Of a stretch of 64,000 nucleotides of DNA, positions 22,860 to 35,388 are shown piece by piece. The notes beneath the pieces are model-generated. The model saw nothing but the letters and a program-made list of their open reading frames with translations, did no database searches and was not told the origin of the DNA. Source of the DNA: Chloromonas sp. AAM2 (taxonomy: Eukaryota > Chlorophyta > Chlorophyceae > Chlamydomonadales > Chlamydomonadaceae); assembly GCA_004335635.1 (NCBI GenBank), contig QAXH01004822.1, positions 353 to 64,352 on the forward strand, given 5' to 3'. Position 1 is the stretch's first letter, and every line of letters begins with the position of its first letter. Made by a program: the position numbers and the translations under genes.

Positions 22860-24516
22860 ATGCAGCCTCGCGACCGGGGGACGGCAGCCGGTGCCCAGGA
22901 GAGCATGCACAGCTGGCATGGGCAAGCAGCAAGGTCTTGCCAGAGTCGCAGCTGCAGACACAGCAACCGTACGTCGGCACAATGTCATGGCATTGCAGGA
23001 ACAGCATGGAATGTGCCATGCTTCAGGCATCATGCTCCTTGCTGGGTGTCATCAGCAGGGCGAGCGCGTGCATGCCAGCGTACACATCGGCGTGTAGCCA
23101 CTGTGGCTGTAGCAGCAGGAGCAGCAGCTGACAAGTTACTGCCCCCATCTGAAGCTGAAGCACATGGGACCGTTCACCTCAATCTAAAACAGCAGCACCA
23201 GCTGGCTCAGGTTTTAAAGCTCCCACCAATGCAGCCATATCAGGAACTGCAGGACCAGCACTCTGTGCAGCAAGGCCAACAATCACTGACCCCAACATCA
23301 GTGCCGCAGCAGCAATCTTCCCCTCAGCCTCAACAGCCGCCGTGCCCAACAGACACACAGGACGAACATTTCATGCGCATGGCTTTGGATCAGGCCCGTA
23401 CTGCAGCCACTCTCAATGAAGTGCCAGTGGGCGCAGTCATTGTGGCAGCTGATGGCCAGACAATCCTGGCCACTTGCCACAATCAAAGCCACACTACCCA
23501 GAACCCTGTGGCGCATGCGGAGGTGCAAGCTATCAGCTGCGCAGCACAGAGACTGGGCGGCTGGCGCCTGCTCGGTGCCACGATGTACAGTACGCTTGAG
23601 CCCTGCCCCATGTGTGAGTGAGACGCCCTCTGGGGCCTTGTGCAACTGCTTCACAAATTGTACAGTCTGCAGAGAAAGGTTGTTCAGTTTGCATTGATGA
23701 AATTGCACAGTCTGCAGGAATGCCCTCCATAATGCAATGAAGTTAAAGCACGTCTTGTTTGTGGAATGCTTTCGTTCTACTCAAGGACAGCATTGCTTGC
23801 GGGTTTGCGTAAGGTGTGCTCTGGGCAGAGCAGGCCACATCATGCCGGTGATGTCACCCGGTGATGTCACCCCCCGGTGATGTCACCCGGTGATGTCACC
23901 CCCCGGTGATGTCACCCGGTGATGTCACCCGGGCATCAGGCTAGGTAGTCATGCATTGCCAAATCCACACAGGTGAATCCTGACGGTGCTGTGGTTGTGG
24001 TGTGCAGGCGCTGGCGCCATCTTGCAGGCGCGCCTGGGGCGTCTGGTGTACGCCGCACGCCAGCCGCGGCTCGGTGCGGATGGGAGCTGGGTGAGCTTGT
24101 TCCCGCCCCCGCCGGAGACCTGTGGGCCAGGGCGGCCCCAGGGTAAACGCTGGCAGCAGGGAGAGCAGCAACAGTACGAGATGCTGGGGCATGAGCGAGA
24201 GGACCAGACGGACGACAAATGTGGAACAGGCGAACTTGACAGCACAGCCACCATCCAAGCCACAAGCACACAGTCACCCCTTGCCCTGTCTGAGCAGCAA
24301 CTTGGCTGTGATTTGGATAGCACATGCAATGGGCAGGCGCTTATCACCACAGCGAACGGGCATGCACAGACGCCACTGCATTGTCATCCATTTCACAATC
24401 AGATAACCGTGACACGTGGAGTGCTGCAGGTGGAAAGTGCAGAGCTGCTTCGCAATTTCTTCAGAGCAAGAAGAACAAAGGCTGTACGCACACAATCCGA
24501 CAGTCAGATAGAGTAG
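22860..24516 (+). CDS. TADA: tRNA-specific adenosine deaminase (TADA, bacterial-type), 2 exons
   Basis: Exon 1 is 22860-23613 and exon 2 is 24008-24516 (420 residues). The intron splits the second zinc-binding cysteine: T|GC restores PCPMCAGAI. The deaminase core starts near residue 170 (FMRMALDQARTAA), has VPVGAVIV, the zinc and proton-shuttle motif HAEVQAI (His about 219, Glu 221), PCPMC (about 248-252), and ends with HPFHNQITVTRGVL...LLRNFFRARR, the helix typical of TadA. TadA converts A34 of tRNA-Arg(ACG) to inosine. In plants the TadA-type enzyme is plastid-targeted, and the long basic Ser/Ala-rich N-terminus fits a transit peptide. A Gln-rich linker (about residues 120-160) and an insert between the cysteine motif and the last helix are extra to bacterial TadA. 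The intron contains a GATGTCACCC minisatellite. Confidence 0.9.
23846..23934 (+). repeat. Intronic minisatellite (CCGGTGATGTCACC units)
   Basis: About six near-identical CCGGTGATGTCACC units sit in the TADA intron. Each unit is nearly its own reverse complement (GGTGATGTCACC), so the array can form repeated hairpins. Confidence 0.9.
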
Positions 24517-25887
24517 ATGATACCAAATGTTTGGTTATGTACTTCGACAAGTACCTTGAGTGGACCAGTTGATGTATTGTTCCTGGGTTTAACATGTACT
24601 TCCTGACTTGGCTAACGGAACTGTTATTCCTAGCAGTGTATGACCGGCCATTGAGCACATAATGGTCAATAGGACATGTAGGCCTCCTCCTCCTCAGGAC
24701 TGCCAAACCTAGGGAAGAACATGCATTGAATGGAATGCCTCATGATGGGCCCCAGGAGGGCAATAGAGGACACGACGTTTGGCCATCAACTGGAAATGTC
24801 ATTCAGGCGAATGGTTGATGCATGGCAGATGATATCGGGTCTTTTGCTTCTGTAACATGGTTGCCTTTCTCCTGTTCTGACGTCAAGGGCATCTGCATGG
24901 AGGAGAATGTGGAAGGCATCAGACCGGTGTCAAGCTTGTCCCCAGCTGCCTCCTGATTACCATTGCCCCTGTCCAAAACTTCATGGCACTCATGCGATAC
25001 TGAAAATTGAAGCGTGATCGTCACAAGAAGTGAGGGCATTCAACCCGTCCGACCTACAAGTGAAAAGGGATTATGGAACACCGCGATAGGAATGATGGTG
25101 GCCACCCCTCGGCGTGCTATGCTGAACGCAAACCCCGTTAGGCGATAGCATGATAATGTTTCCTGACCCATTCTCTGAAGGGAAAACTTGATCAGGTCTG
25201 CAGCCGTGTTTAAATGACCTGACGCACCAGCCAAAAAAAAGATGTCCCAAAAAGAGTATGTTGCAAGGCCCAGCAAACTGCTTGAGGATCAGGGCACACT
25301 GCGTGCTGCGTGGGACAGCCAAGGCCTGACGGTTTGTAGGTCATGACCACACAGACAGGCCAGGAAGAAGAGTGTTCATAGTTGGGCAGAAAACCGGGAT
25401 ATTTGTTGTTGCCCCAGATATCCATGTGTGACCAGATGTAAGGCCAAGAGCAGCGGACAGACTTCTAGCCCGTGTGTCTTGTGCCGTTGAGCACTGCTCG
25501 GCTAGTAGACTGGTTTGGAGACTGTAAATCCGACCGTAAAATCCATCCTCCATGGCATATAGCTGAGATGTACAAGACAAGTGGCGCTCAGCCATACGGT
25601 CAGCTTCGGCTTCAGCCTGCTTGCTTTCCAACATATCCAACCCTGCATCATGCTTATCCCTTATGTGCCATGTCAGCTGAATCCAGCAAAGGAATGGAGG
25701 CGAGAATGCAGCCGGTTGCTGCTTGTGCAAATGCTGGCAGGGTGTCCCTTAGTATTTTTGCCTGTGATGCGTATGCAAGGGAGCCAACATGGCCTCACCA
25801 ACCGCAACCGTTGTACGTTTTTCTTCAGAGAGCAAAGAGCCCCTCGCTGCACCTTTCCTCTCTCTTTCCTTGAGACCGGACGGCAGG
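24517..25887. other. Intergenic region with repeat R2
   Basis: No gene is supported. A TGTAA word at about 24851 could be a polyadenylation signal for the deaminase gene. Repeat R2 copy 2 lies at 25293-25396. The upstream region of the ribosomal protein gene must contain a strong promoter, but I cannot point to a specific box. Confidence 0.5.
25293..25396 (+). repeat. Dispersed repeat R2, copy 2
   Basis: Near-identical to 12061-12165 and in the same orientation. The flanks differ, which supports an independent insertion. Confidence 0.88.
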
Positions 25888-27867
25888 ATGTCGGCGGTAC
25901 GTGGAGTTTCTGCTCTGCTGGTCCAGACCGCGAAGTCTGTGGTTACTGACTGCGATCTTTGTTTGCTTTGTGCCCCGCAGCCACAGACGCAGTCCGTGCA
26001 GACCTTCGGTCGCAAGGCAAGTCAACTTATAGATCATTGGGCCATTGCTGCGTGTGCTGAATTGTCGCCTTTGGCAGTACAGCTGTAGTGCGACAGCATT
26101 CGGGTACGCCAGGGTTCTTGCAGCCAGCCATGCTGTGATTGCGTGTTGCTTGCGCAGAAGTCTGCAGTGGCGATCGCCCACTGCAAGACGGGCACCGGTC
26201 TGATCAAGCTTAATGGTGAGGCTATGTCAAGCCTATTTTCAGCACCTGCTGCTATGGATGTGACAGCAACAGCGCGTCAAGCACAACAGTGAGCTTCAGC
26301 GCGCCATGCTTGGTGGCTTTTGGCAGTCACATGGCTCTAGGTTTGGAGCCGCAGCGCGCCAGCAGCAGCTCGTGTCAGCAACGCGGACATGCAAGCTGCA
26401 GCAGCAGGGACAGCGACTCAGGCTTTTACAGCATGGTGTTTTAGTTATCGTTTTGAAGGGAGTTTGAGCGTGACGGTGTCGTGCAGGTACACCACTTGAG
26501 CTGGTGAGGCCCGAGATTTTGCGCTACAAGGCCTTCGAGCCAGTGCTTATTATCGGCCGCCAGCGCCTCAAGAACCTAGACATCCGTCTGCGCGTCAGGG
26601 GCGGCGGTCAGGTGTCTCAGATTTACGGTGAGCCACTCCATGCAGCATGTCCAGGCTCAAGCTGAGGGCTGACAGTCACTGCATGAGTAGAGGTGTTGCC
26701 AGATAACAGTCTAGTCTCACCTCATGCAGCCATCGTTTGACGATGCATGTGCTGGCAGCCGCTGTGGAGGCAGCAGCTAGCCTCAACAGACACTGCAGGA
26801 CTTTTTGCCTTGGTTCTCATGCTGGCTGTGCATGTATTGTTGGTGCAGCCATCCGTCAGGCTCTGGCCAAGGCCGTCGTGGCGTTCTACCAGAAATGTGA
26901 GCACACGTGGGGGTGGAGTGGAGCTTGGCAGTGTACATGCGCTGAGTTATCATACAGCCGGACATACCCGGATGCACCCAGCCGGACGCACCCAGCACAT
27001 GATAGTATGCTGAGTTGCAGTTGTCCAAGACGCTGTGCAGCAAGCCCATGCAATCGTGCTTCCACCAGCAATTTATGTCGCATGCCTGTGCAGATGTTGA
27101 TGAATCATCTAAGCAGCAGATCAAGGCTGCTCTGATGACATATGACAGGACCCTGTTGGTGGCTGACCCACGCCGCATGGAGCCCAAGAAGTGAGTATTT
27201 GCATGGCCCAGGGCGCATGGTGACAGCAATCAGGGGCTGGTGTGCCAAATTTATTTGTGAAGATGCACTAGGAGCATGGGGGGCGTAGGAGCAGAACAGT
27301 TGCGGACAGAGGAGCTTGTTGCACTTGCAGCGCTGTGTTTGATGGCAGCCAGCGCAACCTAATGGGGATTGAGTGAACTGGCGGCTGATGCCATGCACAC
27401 GCAAATCAGTTGTCACAAAAGAAACTGCGCTGAAGCAACGGCCAATTGTGTTGTTATGACAGCTGCTGCACAAGCCTTGTTGTTGGGGGCTGTTTCTCGC
27501 GTTTACAATCATTACAGATGCTTCAGTTTGTGTGGTTTCGCAGCTCGTGGTGCTGCAGACCAACAGCCCAGCCACGCACATCACCCTCCTAAGCAAAGCA
27601 TGAACGTGATGCCTTCAAGGAACCAAACACATGCATTGTTTGATTGTCAGTTGAACTGTTGAGCGTCTGTTCCAGGCCCACAAGGGACAAGGCATGATGT
27701 TTCAACAGCGAATAATGCTGGCTCGAGCGCTGACCTCAGGTTTAACCTTGGCTAACAATTCTGACAGTAATCATTCCTGGTGCTGACCTGCATATGTTCA
27801 TTGTCCATTGCTGTGCAGGTTTGGTGGTCCAGGTGCCCGTGCCCGGTACCAGAAGTCCTACCGTTAA
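25888..27867 (+). CDS. RPS16: Cytosolic ribosomal protein uS9 (RPS16), 7 exons
   Basis: Exons are 25888-25896, 25981-26016, 26158-26215, 26487-26627, 26849-26896, 27094-27190 and 27819-27867, giving exactly 145 residues, the usual size for eukaryotic uS9. The product begins [20 protein letters not shown] and ends [15 protein letters not shown], the universally conserved C-terminal tail that contacts P-site tRNA. The middle shows [26 protein letters not shown] and [12 protein letters not shown]. The first coding exon is only nine bases. Intron 2 starts with GC instead of GT (AAG|GCAAGT), and this reading is required by the invariant FGRKK. A TGTAA word at about 28066 may be its polyadenylation signal. 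Confidence 0.97.
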
Positions 27868-28885
27868 GCAGCGCATGGCTGTGGGTCCTGGTGGCCCTTG
27901 GAATGCAGCGTCCTGGTGCATGCACGTGGCCATTGCTGTTTTGTGCAGACAGCATGGTTACTGTTGGTTTGCCATCGTGCTCCAATGAAATGCAGTGCGG
28001 ACGTTGCTTGGATCAGTGCTGCTGCGTTGTGCTTGATTGTGAGGACGAGTGTGCTTGTTTGCATGCTGTAAACGAAAAAGGCAAACCCGGTTGCGGATAT
28101 GAATTGTGGTTTAAGGATCCTAAGCCATGCTAACCATCCTACAGAAGCCCTCAGTCACTGTATGGGGAATGACCGAGACAGAGAGACGAATAACGCGACG
28201 ATGAGAGCCTTGCAGATGCAGGATGTAAGTTTCAGGGGGCCTGCATGTAAGTTCTAACAGCCGAGGTCCACAGCAGTAATTCATTACCTGCCACAGGTGA
28301 TTCTACATGCCATCCGTTTAGGGGCCCTTTTCCCAAGCGTGTGTGGGACCTGACGGCTGACCCACTCCGTCTGCGATGGCTTCAGGATCCAGCTTGCAGT
28401 CGTGTGTGCCACTGTCACAATTGATTGACAAAGAAGAAAACGTCACTCACCAACTAAAACTTAGTCCGTTGTTCTCCGGCTTCGCGCTACTCTTGTTGAG
28501 CTGTATGAGGTACATGCAGACTCGTACGTAATCATAGCCTCATCTCCACGAACCCCTCATCTCCACGATCCACTACCGCTAAGCTTCAAACCCCTCACAT
28601 CCGTCCTCGCTAGTCAAGTCCGTGTCCGACAGCAGCACAACCACAAGCGAAGCCACCGCGACACGCCCAAGGTACATGCGTTTGTAGAAGATTGATACGA
28701 GTCATGCGCAGAACAAAACCTACATTTCCGGACATGCGGATAGCGCCCGCCGTGCACCCCGCAAGCCCTTGCAATGCCGTAGGCTTCAGCACAAGCAGGT
28801 TTCTAACAGCGTGTGCATTGGCTTTGATTGCAGCACAAGATCGACTGTAGCCTGATCCAGCCCGCCAGGTCGCGCCTTTTTTGAC
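27868..28885. other. Intergenic region, 3' UTR and upstream sequence
   Basis: The first 200 bases are probably the RPS16 3' UTR. A short direct repeat, CCTCATCTCCACGA, occurs near 28540-28570. No gene was found on either strand. Confidence 0.5.
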
Positions 28886-31750
28886 ATGGAATCGGTGCAA
28901 AGCGACGACCTGGATGGCAACAGCATTGCGAAGGCGGTGCTGCAAGGTATCACAGATGAGGACTTCTCCTCTTCAGCAGTGGACGCCCTGCTCTCCATGG
29001 TGCAAGCAGGCCACACAGACGTGTTGGGAGACGTTCTGGCATATCTCGCGCAGCATCAACATCCGGATTGGGCGGCAGAGCTCAGCAGGTATGCAAGCGC
29101 CTGGTGGACTGAGCATAAACTATCAACTAAGGTTCAGCAGACTGGTCGAGTGTGCGCAATAGCTACTGCCAAAACTTGCGGTACAAGTGTGCAAGCCTCT
29201 ATAGAAGCAGACACGCATAACAAAGGAGTTTGTCGCACTATGTTGGGTCAGTGGTACTGGCATATCTCATCTGGACACTGTTACCATGCAGGATGGTGAT
29301 GGCTGGGCCTGACGGTGCTGCAGAGGACCGTGACTTTGCCACCGTCGCTGCAGCTCTCACGCACATGGTGCAGAATTCACCTCTAATCATGGCACGGAAG
29401 GTGTGTGGCAAGCACATGCAACACTCCATGCTGCCTGTGATCTACCAGTTTATAGAAAGGAGTTGATTTCGTACAGTCTTTTTGTGGCTCTGTGTACAGA
29501 TGTCATGAGCTCAGTTGACCAAGCAGAGCTGCATGTCACAGATTAATGGCGGCGCGGCTCGGCACAGCTTTGAACATTGGTTCGCCTAAGCCTGCTAAAC
29601 AGGGGCTGTTGTTAGCATCCAGGTTCTGTATCGGTCACATAGGTGGGGCATAAGCATGAACTGGAACTCTGTCTCCTGTCTGTGAATCATTTCAGGTCTG
29701 CACGTACATCCTTCAAATCAAGGACAATGGTCAAGGAGGCAGTTTCTTTGATTGGTAAGCAAGCGGGCAATTCCTAAACATGCAAAGCAGGTTGAAGCGT
29801 CCAAAGGTTGTAACGTCAAACCAAAGGTTGTAATGTCAAACCATAAGCTACCGAAAACGAGCTACCTGAGAAACAGTTGCAGGTGCCATACGCCATGCTG
29901 ACAACACAAGACAGTTGCTACAACTAATGCGGGCATTCGGCTGCCTTCTATTCCTTTCGATCCGTCCTTGGCCTTACAACCATTGTTCTTGTCGCTATGC
30001 CCACAGTTACGACATCAGCTTTGTACTGGGCCACATGGTTCAGGCCAACTCAGTAACCGCTGCTGGCCAGATACTGTACGATCTGTACTGTGATGACTCG
30101 GACCAGGGCCGGATGTACCAGGTAGGGCTAACTGACAGACGGGCGGCGACTGAACGTCAGAAATGTGCAACCTCTCTGCATGGGCAAGAACTAGCCCATT
30201 TGATGTCAACATGTCACATCTCATAGTGTGCATGCATGATGCAACCACACGTATTTGCTTTTTTGTTTCTTGCTTGCCGTTGCCCGAGCAGCTGTGTACC
30301 TTGCGCACAGCTAGTCGATCAGTATGCGTGTGTGTTCAACAGTGCTGTGTGTTGCATGTGTTGCCCGCAGTCCCTTGTGCCGCACGTGCTGGGCACGTTG
30401 ATAGACAAGGGGCACCCCGCCTGGGCGGTGGAGCTGGGCAAGCAGCTGATGTATGTGGACGGGGAGCGATCGATAGACTACAGCGCAATGGGATGGGCCA
30501 TGGCACAGGTGAAAGAAGGGGGTGAACAGGCAGACGAGTCAGGAAACAAACAAACAAACAAACAAACAAACAAACAAACAAACAGTTAGTTGAGGGAGCA
30601 CAGCAGACACAGGGCCCCTGCTTGGTGCACCTGGCAGGGACACACATGGAGAGCAAGGCAGGAGGGGCGGATGTGCATGCAACAAGCGAACCATGGGAAC
30701 CAAGAACGCTGGACATGAGGGCCCAGGAAGATGATTATCAGCTCATTTTGGTACAGGGTGCCACTCACTGTGAAGACCTGTGTGAAGGCTGTCTTGCCAT
30801 GTTAACAGAACAGGCTTGTCTCACCTGCCACAGCTGCAGGAAGCGGTATGTGCGCAACTGCTGACCTGTTGCTTGACCGCCTGTGCTGCATGCAGATGGT
30901 TTACTGTGGCCGGCCTGACTGGCCCGCCACCCTGTGCAACGGGATGCTGTCACAGCACTTGCGCTGGTGAGCATCATGCACGAGCCTGACAGTTACAAGC
31001 ACAAAAGGGCAAAGTCTTCCTTTTCGTGTGCAGCAGCGGTCACTATTGACGCATACTGTGCAAAGTCAAGGCTCATCTGTTTGTAGAGGTCATTACATAC
31101 AGGAACCTTGACGCTGATCACGTGTTTGCCTTCACGTGCTCACCTGCCACTCAGGTGTGCTTTGTCTCTGTTGTGCTTCTTGCAGGTACAATCAGAACGC
31201 CATGATGCAGGCCGTGACCTCCTGGGGCGACCCCTCTTTCTCCCGTGCAATCATGCAAGGCATGGCCGGAGCAGCCATGGCCGGTGACGGCAGGGGACAG
31301 CAGCAGCAGCAGCAGCAGCAGGCGGGGCGGGGCAGCCAACCGTCACGCAGCCTACTCAGCCAGTCAGCGGAGGCACCGGCTGCGCCTGAAGCACATGCAA
31401 ACGGTCGGTGATTGCACTTGTGACAGATATCAGAACTTGTGGCAGGGCGTGATTGTATCATTCCAGTCGCTGCTAGCAATCAGCACGATGCATGTTCTGA
31501 TGTACGCCTGTGCAATGAAGCCTTTTTTACATGGCCCTGGTGTTACATCAACCTGTGGCTTGTGGTTGCAGGTGACCATGGGTTACAGTCAGCCATGGAC
31601 GGTCTTAAAGTGACCGACAACGGCCCCTCCACCCCACCACGGGCTGCAGAGCCCGCCGCCCCCGCCCCGGCCCGTGCTGCCACGCCCCTGTCCCCGCTGG
31701 CCGCCAACGCTGTCGCCTTTGTGCCGGGGGGAAGCCGGGCAGACGCATAG
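28886..31750 (+). CDS. Unrecognised 363-residue alpha-helical protein, 8 exons
   Basis: Exons are 28886-29088, 29292-29400, 29696-29754, 30007-30121, 30371-30508, 30896-30966, 31186-31403 and 31572-31750. All eight phases agree, which is strong evidence for a real gene. The first 260 residues are mostly helical, with repeated ideas such as ALLSMVQAGHTDVLGDVLAY, ALTHMVQNSPLIMARKVC, FVLGHMVQANSVTAAGQIL and GTLIDKGHPAWAVELGKQL, which suggest a helical-hairpin repeat. The tail has a run of eight Gln (from a CAG microsatellite at about 31303) and a Pro/Ala-rich end. There is no signal peptide or membrane segment. I do not recognise a family and assign no function. Confidence 0.75.
30546..30584 (+). 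repeat. AAAC tetranucleotide microsatellite (intronic)
   Basis: About ten AAAC units in intron 5 of the unrecognised 363-residue protein gene. Confidence 0.95.
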
Positions 31751-33049
31751 CTTGGCATTTAGGACTAGCACACCCGCCTTGCGAGGTTTCAGCCTCAGCT
31801 GGACAGCCACACCACGTGATGCGCATCCGACCGCTTAAACTTTTCCAGAATCCAGCAGATCACTGCTGCGATTACGATGAACGCACATCGCACGTGTGAT
31901 GCTGCGCCGGCGGTGATAGGTCGTGATGATAGGAGGTGGTGTGCATGCAGAGGGAAGCAACCCCTCCTTACCATGCACACACTCACGATTGCATATTCTC
32001 TGCATACATACATGTTGCCCTCGACGCTTGGACAAGTGCCAGCAGAGTGTCACATACTGTTCTGTGCATAATGCATTGCATGCAAGTGCACACTATCCAT
32101 GTGCCGCACTAACCCTGCATGTGCATGATGACATGGACAACCTATTGTCTCTACTGCGACATATAGCAACCTATGCTTCAGCCTGTACGCGCTGTGGGTG
32201 ACATCACTTTTCACATGGGTCAACCCACGTGGTGTGACTTCGGTCGTGTGATTGCACATGATGTGACCCCTGGCAGGATGCCTGATGTCACTGCACTGCG
32301 GTGCCCTTTTAGCATTCAAAAGCAAAGAGGTGTTTTTTGCCTTGTTTATCGTGCAGCTGCTGTTTTTGCAGTGTATCTGCCTGCCACAAGCTTAAGTTGA
32401 GCCTCTGTGTACCCAGTTGCTTGTCAGTTGCTTGTGTGGTCGTTGAACCTGTGCAAACTGGATCAATCCGATGCACGTTGGGCGTGTATGGGTGTGTAAA
32501 CCAATGAAACGGATGCATGGATGCATGGATGCATTTTCAGGCCCCACGGTGATCCAATCACATATCATGTCACTAGTTGCTAATCTCGGTGTTGTTGCAA
32601 GGTGTTGTTGGCCGAGTAACTCAACAAGGTAGTAGCAGCTGGGCCTCAGTTCTTTGACGTCTTTGACGGGACTAAGGATCTAGAGAGCGAGCCTAATTGA
32701 ACAGCTGGTCATCTGACCGTCCCGGTCATCCGGACGGTCGTAAGGGTTCCGTGTTATAGTGCGCGTTCCTGATCACGATGTGGGCATCGGAAAGGAGAAA
32801 GTCGCGTCGTGTGATCGTAACCTCCGAGGCAGCTGATCATCGGAAGGCCAGGGGAACCAAAACGTTACGAAAATCACACCGATGCGGCGTTACTCGAGTG
32901 GGAGTGCGTTCGCTGTGCTGACAATGCCTCAGGCCTGCCATTGCTTGCAACTTGAACCTTCCAGGCCCCTACAGCAGCTTTTGTGAGCCTAGAAACCAAC
33001 TTGTCTATCACGAAGAAGTCATAATAACTATCCACTCCAAATAGCTGAC
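31751..33049. other. Intergenic region
   Basis: No gene is supported. A short GATGCATG tandem occurs at about 32512-32533. The 300 bases upstream of 33050 are less repetitive and rich in CG and AACG words, as may be expected of a promoter or 5' UTR. Confidence 0.45.
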
Positions 33050-35388
33050 ATGCAGACCCAACTTAGCAGCCGACAAATCTATTCCAGGCTTCCAAGATGC
33101 ATTTGCATGGCCAATGCGGCAGTGCGCAGTGTCATGCATGCAGCACGTGCACGGCAGGTGACAGCACCTTGTGTTGGTGGGGCAGCAGCACCTAAATACA
33201 ACCCACAAAACGTTGAAGATTCCGTGGTGAGCCTACACCGTGTTTTATCAACCTGTACAGCAAAAGCACATGCTCTAATGGCACGGCATTGGTCGGTGAC
33301 CTAGCAGAACCCTTGTTCTGTTCACAGATGTGGCTGATGTATGGAAGCATCAGCGGTTAAGTTATGCATAGCCCAGCGTGCGGATCATCACACGGCTGTG
33401 CACGCCCAGCACATCAACAAAGCGAACATGTTGGTGGCAATTTTCACCCGCTGTGTAATGCATGCATGCAAGTGGCTCGTAGGCCAAGGCAGGTGCACTC
33501 GTCAGCCATGTGCACGTGCACGTGCATGCAGGTAGGGCCCAACCCAGCCTTCACACCTTTGGAAGCGGTGCATACACAATTGAAGGCATGTGCACAGAAC
33601 GATGAGCCCTGGTAAGCACAGGGCTGGTAAGCTCAGTGCTCCGCATCCGGCACATTGTCTTGGGAATTGCAAACATGCTTCTTTGTCTCTGTTGGCCACT
33701 GTGCTGGTCATCTGTGTTTGTACAGTAATCCACGGCATGTCGTGTGCGTCCGCATCTTTTGCTCCCTTACTTGAATAAAACGGTCATGAATCATTCATCT
33801 CATGATGAGGCACCATGCTTATCTGTGCCGATGCCAATGCCAATTCAACATGCCTTCTCTGCTTGCCCATTCAGGACGAACCATGGTATTCAGACCATGT
33901 ACGAGTTTGCAGAGGACGCAGGTGGGCTTCCAGGTGTATGCAGCCAGTGCAGCCCAGCACGTCAAGGCTGGACAATGGCCGCACTGGATATGGCGCCTTG
34001 GACGTGTTTGTTGGTGCACTTTCATCATCAGTAGGCCCGACCTGGCGCCTGCTTGCATCAAGCCAGCAGACGCGCATAGTCAGTGTGAATGGGATGTAGC
34101 AAGCGTCCTCTGTCCTGTGTTACCCTATGTACCACCGGTGACTGGCCGTGCGTCGGCGATGCTGACATGCTGTCTGCTTTGGCTTTTGCCCTGGGCAAGT
34201 CCGTCCTCAGTGGACTGCTCGGTGACTGTACAATTTGCCATGCAGGCGGCATGGAACGGTCCTACTACTTCGTGACATTCCAAAAGGACCTCTACCATTT
34301 TGACCATTTCATGGGTGAGTTTGGCCCCTTGGCTGCCTAGCACGTGCTGACAAGGCCAAGAACTGCATGCGTCTGCTAGTTCACTTCTTCATATGTCGGG
34401 AAATGGCAAAGCCCGCATCAGATAGACCAACCGCCTTGTTTGTTTGCATGATTGTTCTGCAACGAGTCGACACTGCATAGGAGTTGCTTGCTCAGCAGTC
34501 ATAGCTGGCGGCCTTTCTGAGAAGGCTGCTGTGAATAGCTAGATCAACTGCTACACAAGGCGTGCTTGTGGTCAACCGCATTCACAGGTGGATTTTCAAC
34601 TCGGTTAGGCGCCCTGGTGGACTGCGGGGATTGGAAGGTGGTGGATGAGCGGCCGGACTGCCCCACACCCGGACAAGTACAGGTCAGAAGGCAGCAAGGC
34701 GGGGGACGTGAGCATGGAAAGTCTGCAGGCCCAACCATGCATGCTGACGCATGAGACAAACGGCAAAAACAAACAACGAGTGGTGTTCCTCGTTTCCAGA
34801 TGCACACCTGTGTGATATGCAAGGCAACAAAGCATGTGGCGCAGGAGTCTCCGTGTGCTCAGGCAGGGGCAGCAGGCGGAGACGCTTGATGCGTTTGCAG
34901 ATGGGCTGGTGGCTGAAGAGTTGTGCCTCCAGCAGCTTTCTGTCTGCCACCCACCCCCCTGTTCACGAGCAACTTGAGGCACTAGAATCCTTCTTGCATG
35001 TGCAGGTGGATGTGCAGGTGCAGACTGCCTCAGGCGAGGATGCAGGTGTGAGCACCGGCCTCAGCTGACACTAGCACCTGTGCACTGTGGTGCCAGAATC
35101 AGTACCGTCAAACACATGAGATTTTCACTATCGCTATCAGTGCGAGAAAGGTGTGCTAACGCGCACCTGGTGCTGTTCTAGTGCTCGTGCGTGTGGTCGC
35201 TCCCATGTGTGTCACTCAGTGAGCGGTGGTCTCCTTACACAGTTGGCGAAGTATAGCGGCACAACAACACATGGTGGCTCCGGTTTTCCGCTGCCGCAGG
35301 TGTCTACACCTTCACGCTCGTTCAGAGGGAGTTTGGCAAGAAGAAAGGATGCTGGATGACAAAATCACTGGGAAAGAAGGACGCTTGA
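33050..35388 (+). CDS. DUF4864-like protein, 7 exons
   Basis: Exons are 33050-33226, 33532-33611, 33875-33921, 34246-34314, 34588-34682, 35005-35044 and 35300-35388, all in phase (198 residues). The basic N-terminus (MQTQLSSRQIYSRLPR) could be an organelle-targeting peptide. The body follows a pattern I know from plant and bacterial DUF4864-type proteins: a TPLEAVHTQLKACAQNDEPW segment, TMYEFAEDAG, ERSYYFVTFQKDLYHFDHF, and a final YTFTLVQREFGKKKGCWMT. This NTF2-like fold family has no known catalytic role. The exon at 35005-35044 (VDVQVQTASGEDAG) is short but keeps frame. The assignment rests on remembered similarity and is moderate. Confidence 0.6.

Noticed and set aside
26470..26490. Alternative GT donor for RPS16 intron 2 at CAA|GTCAAC (26020)
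   Set aside because: It would add residues after FGRK and break the invariant FGRKK join, so the GC donor is preferred.
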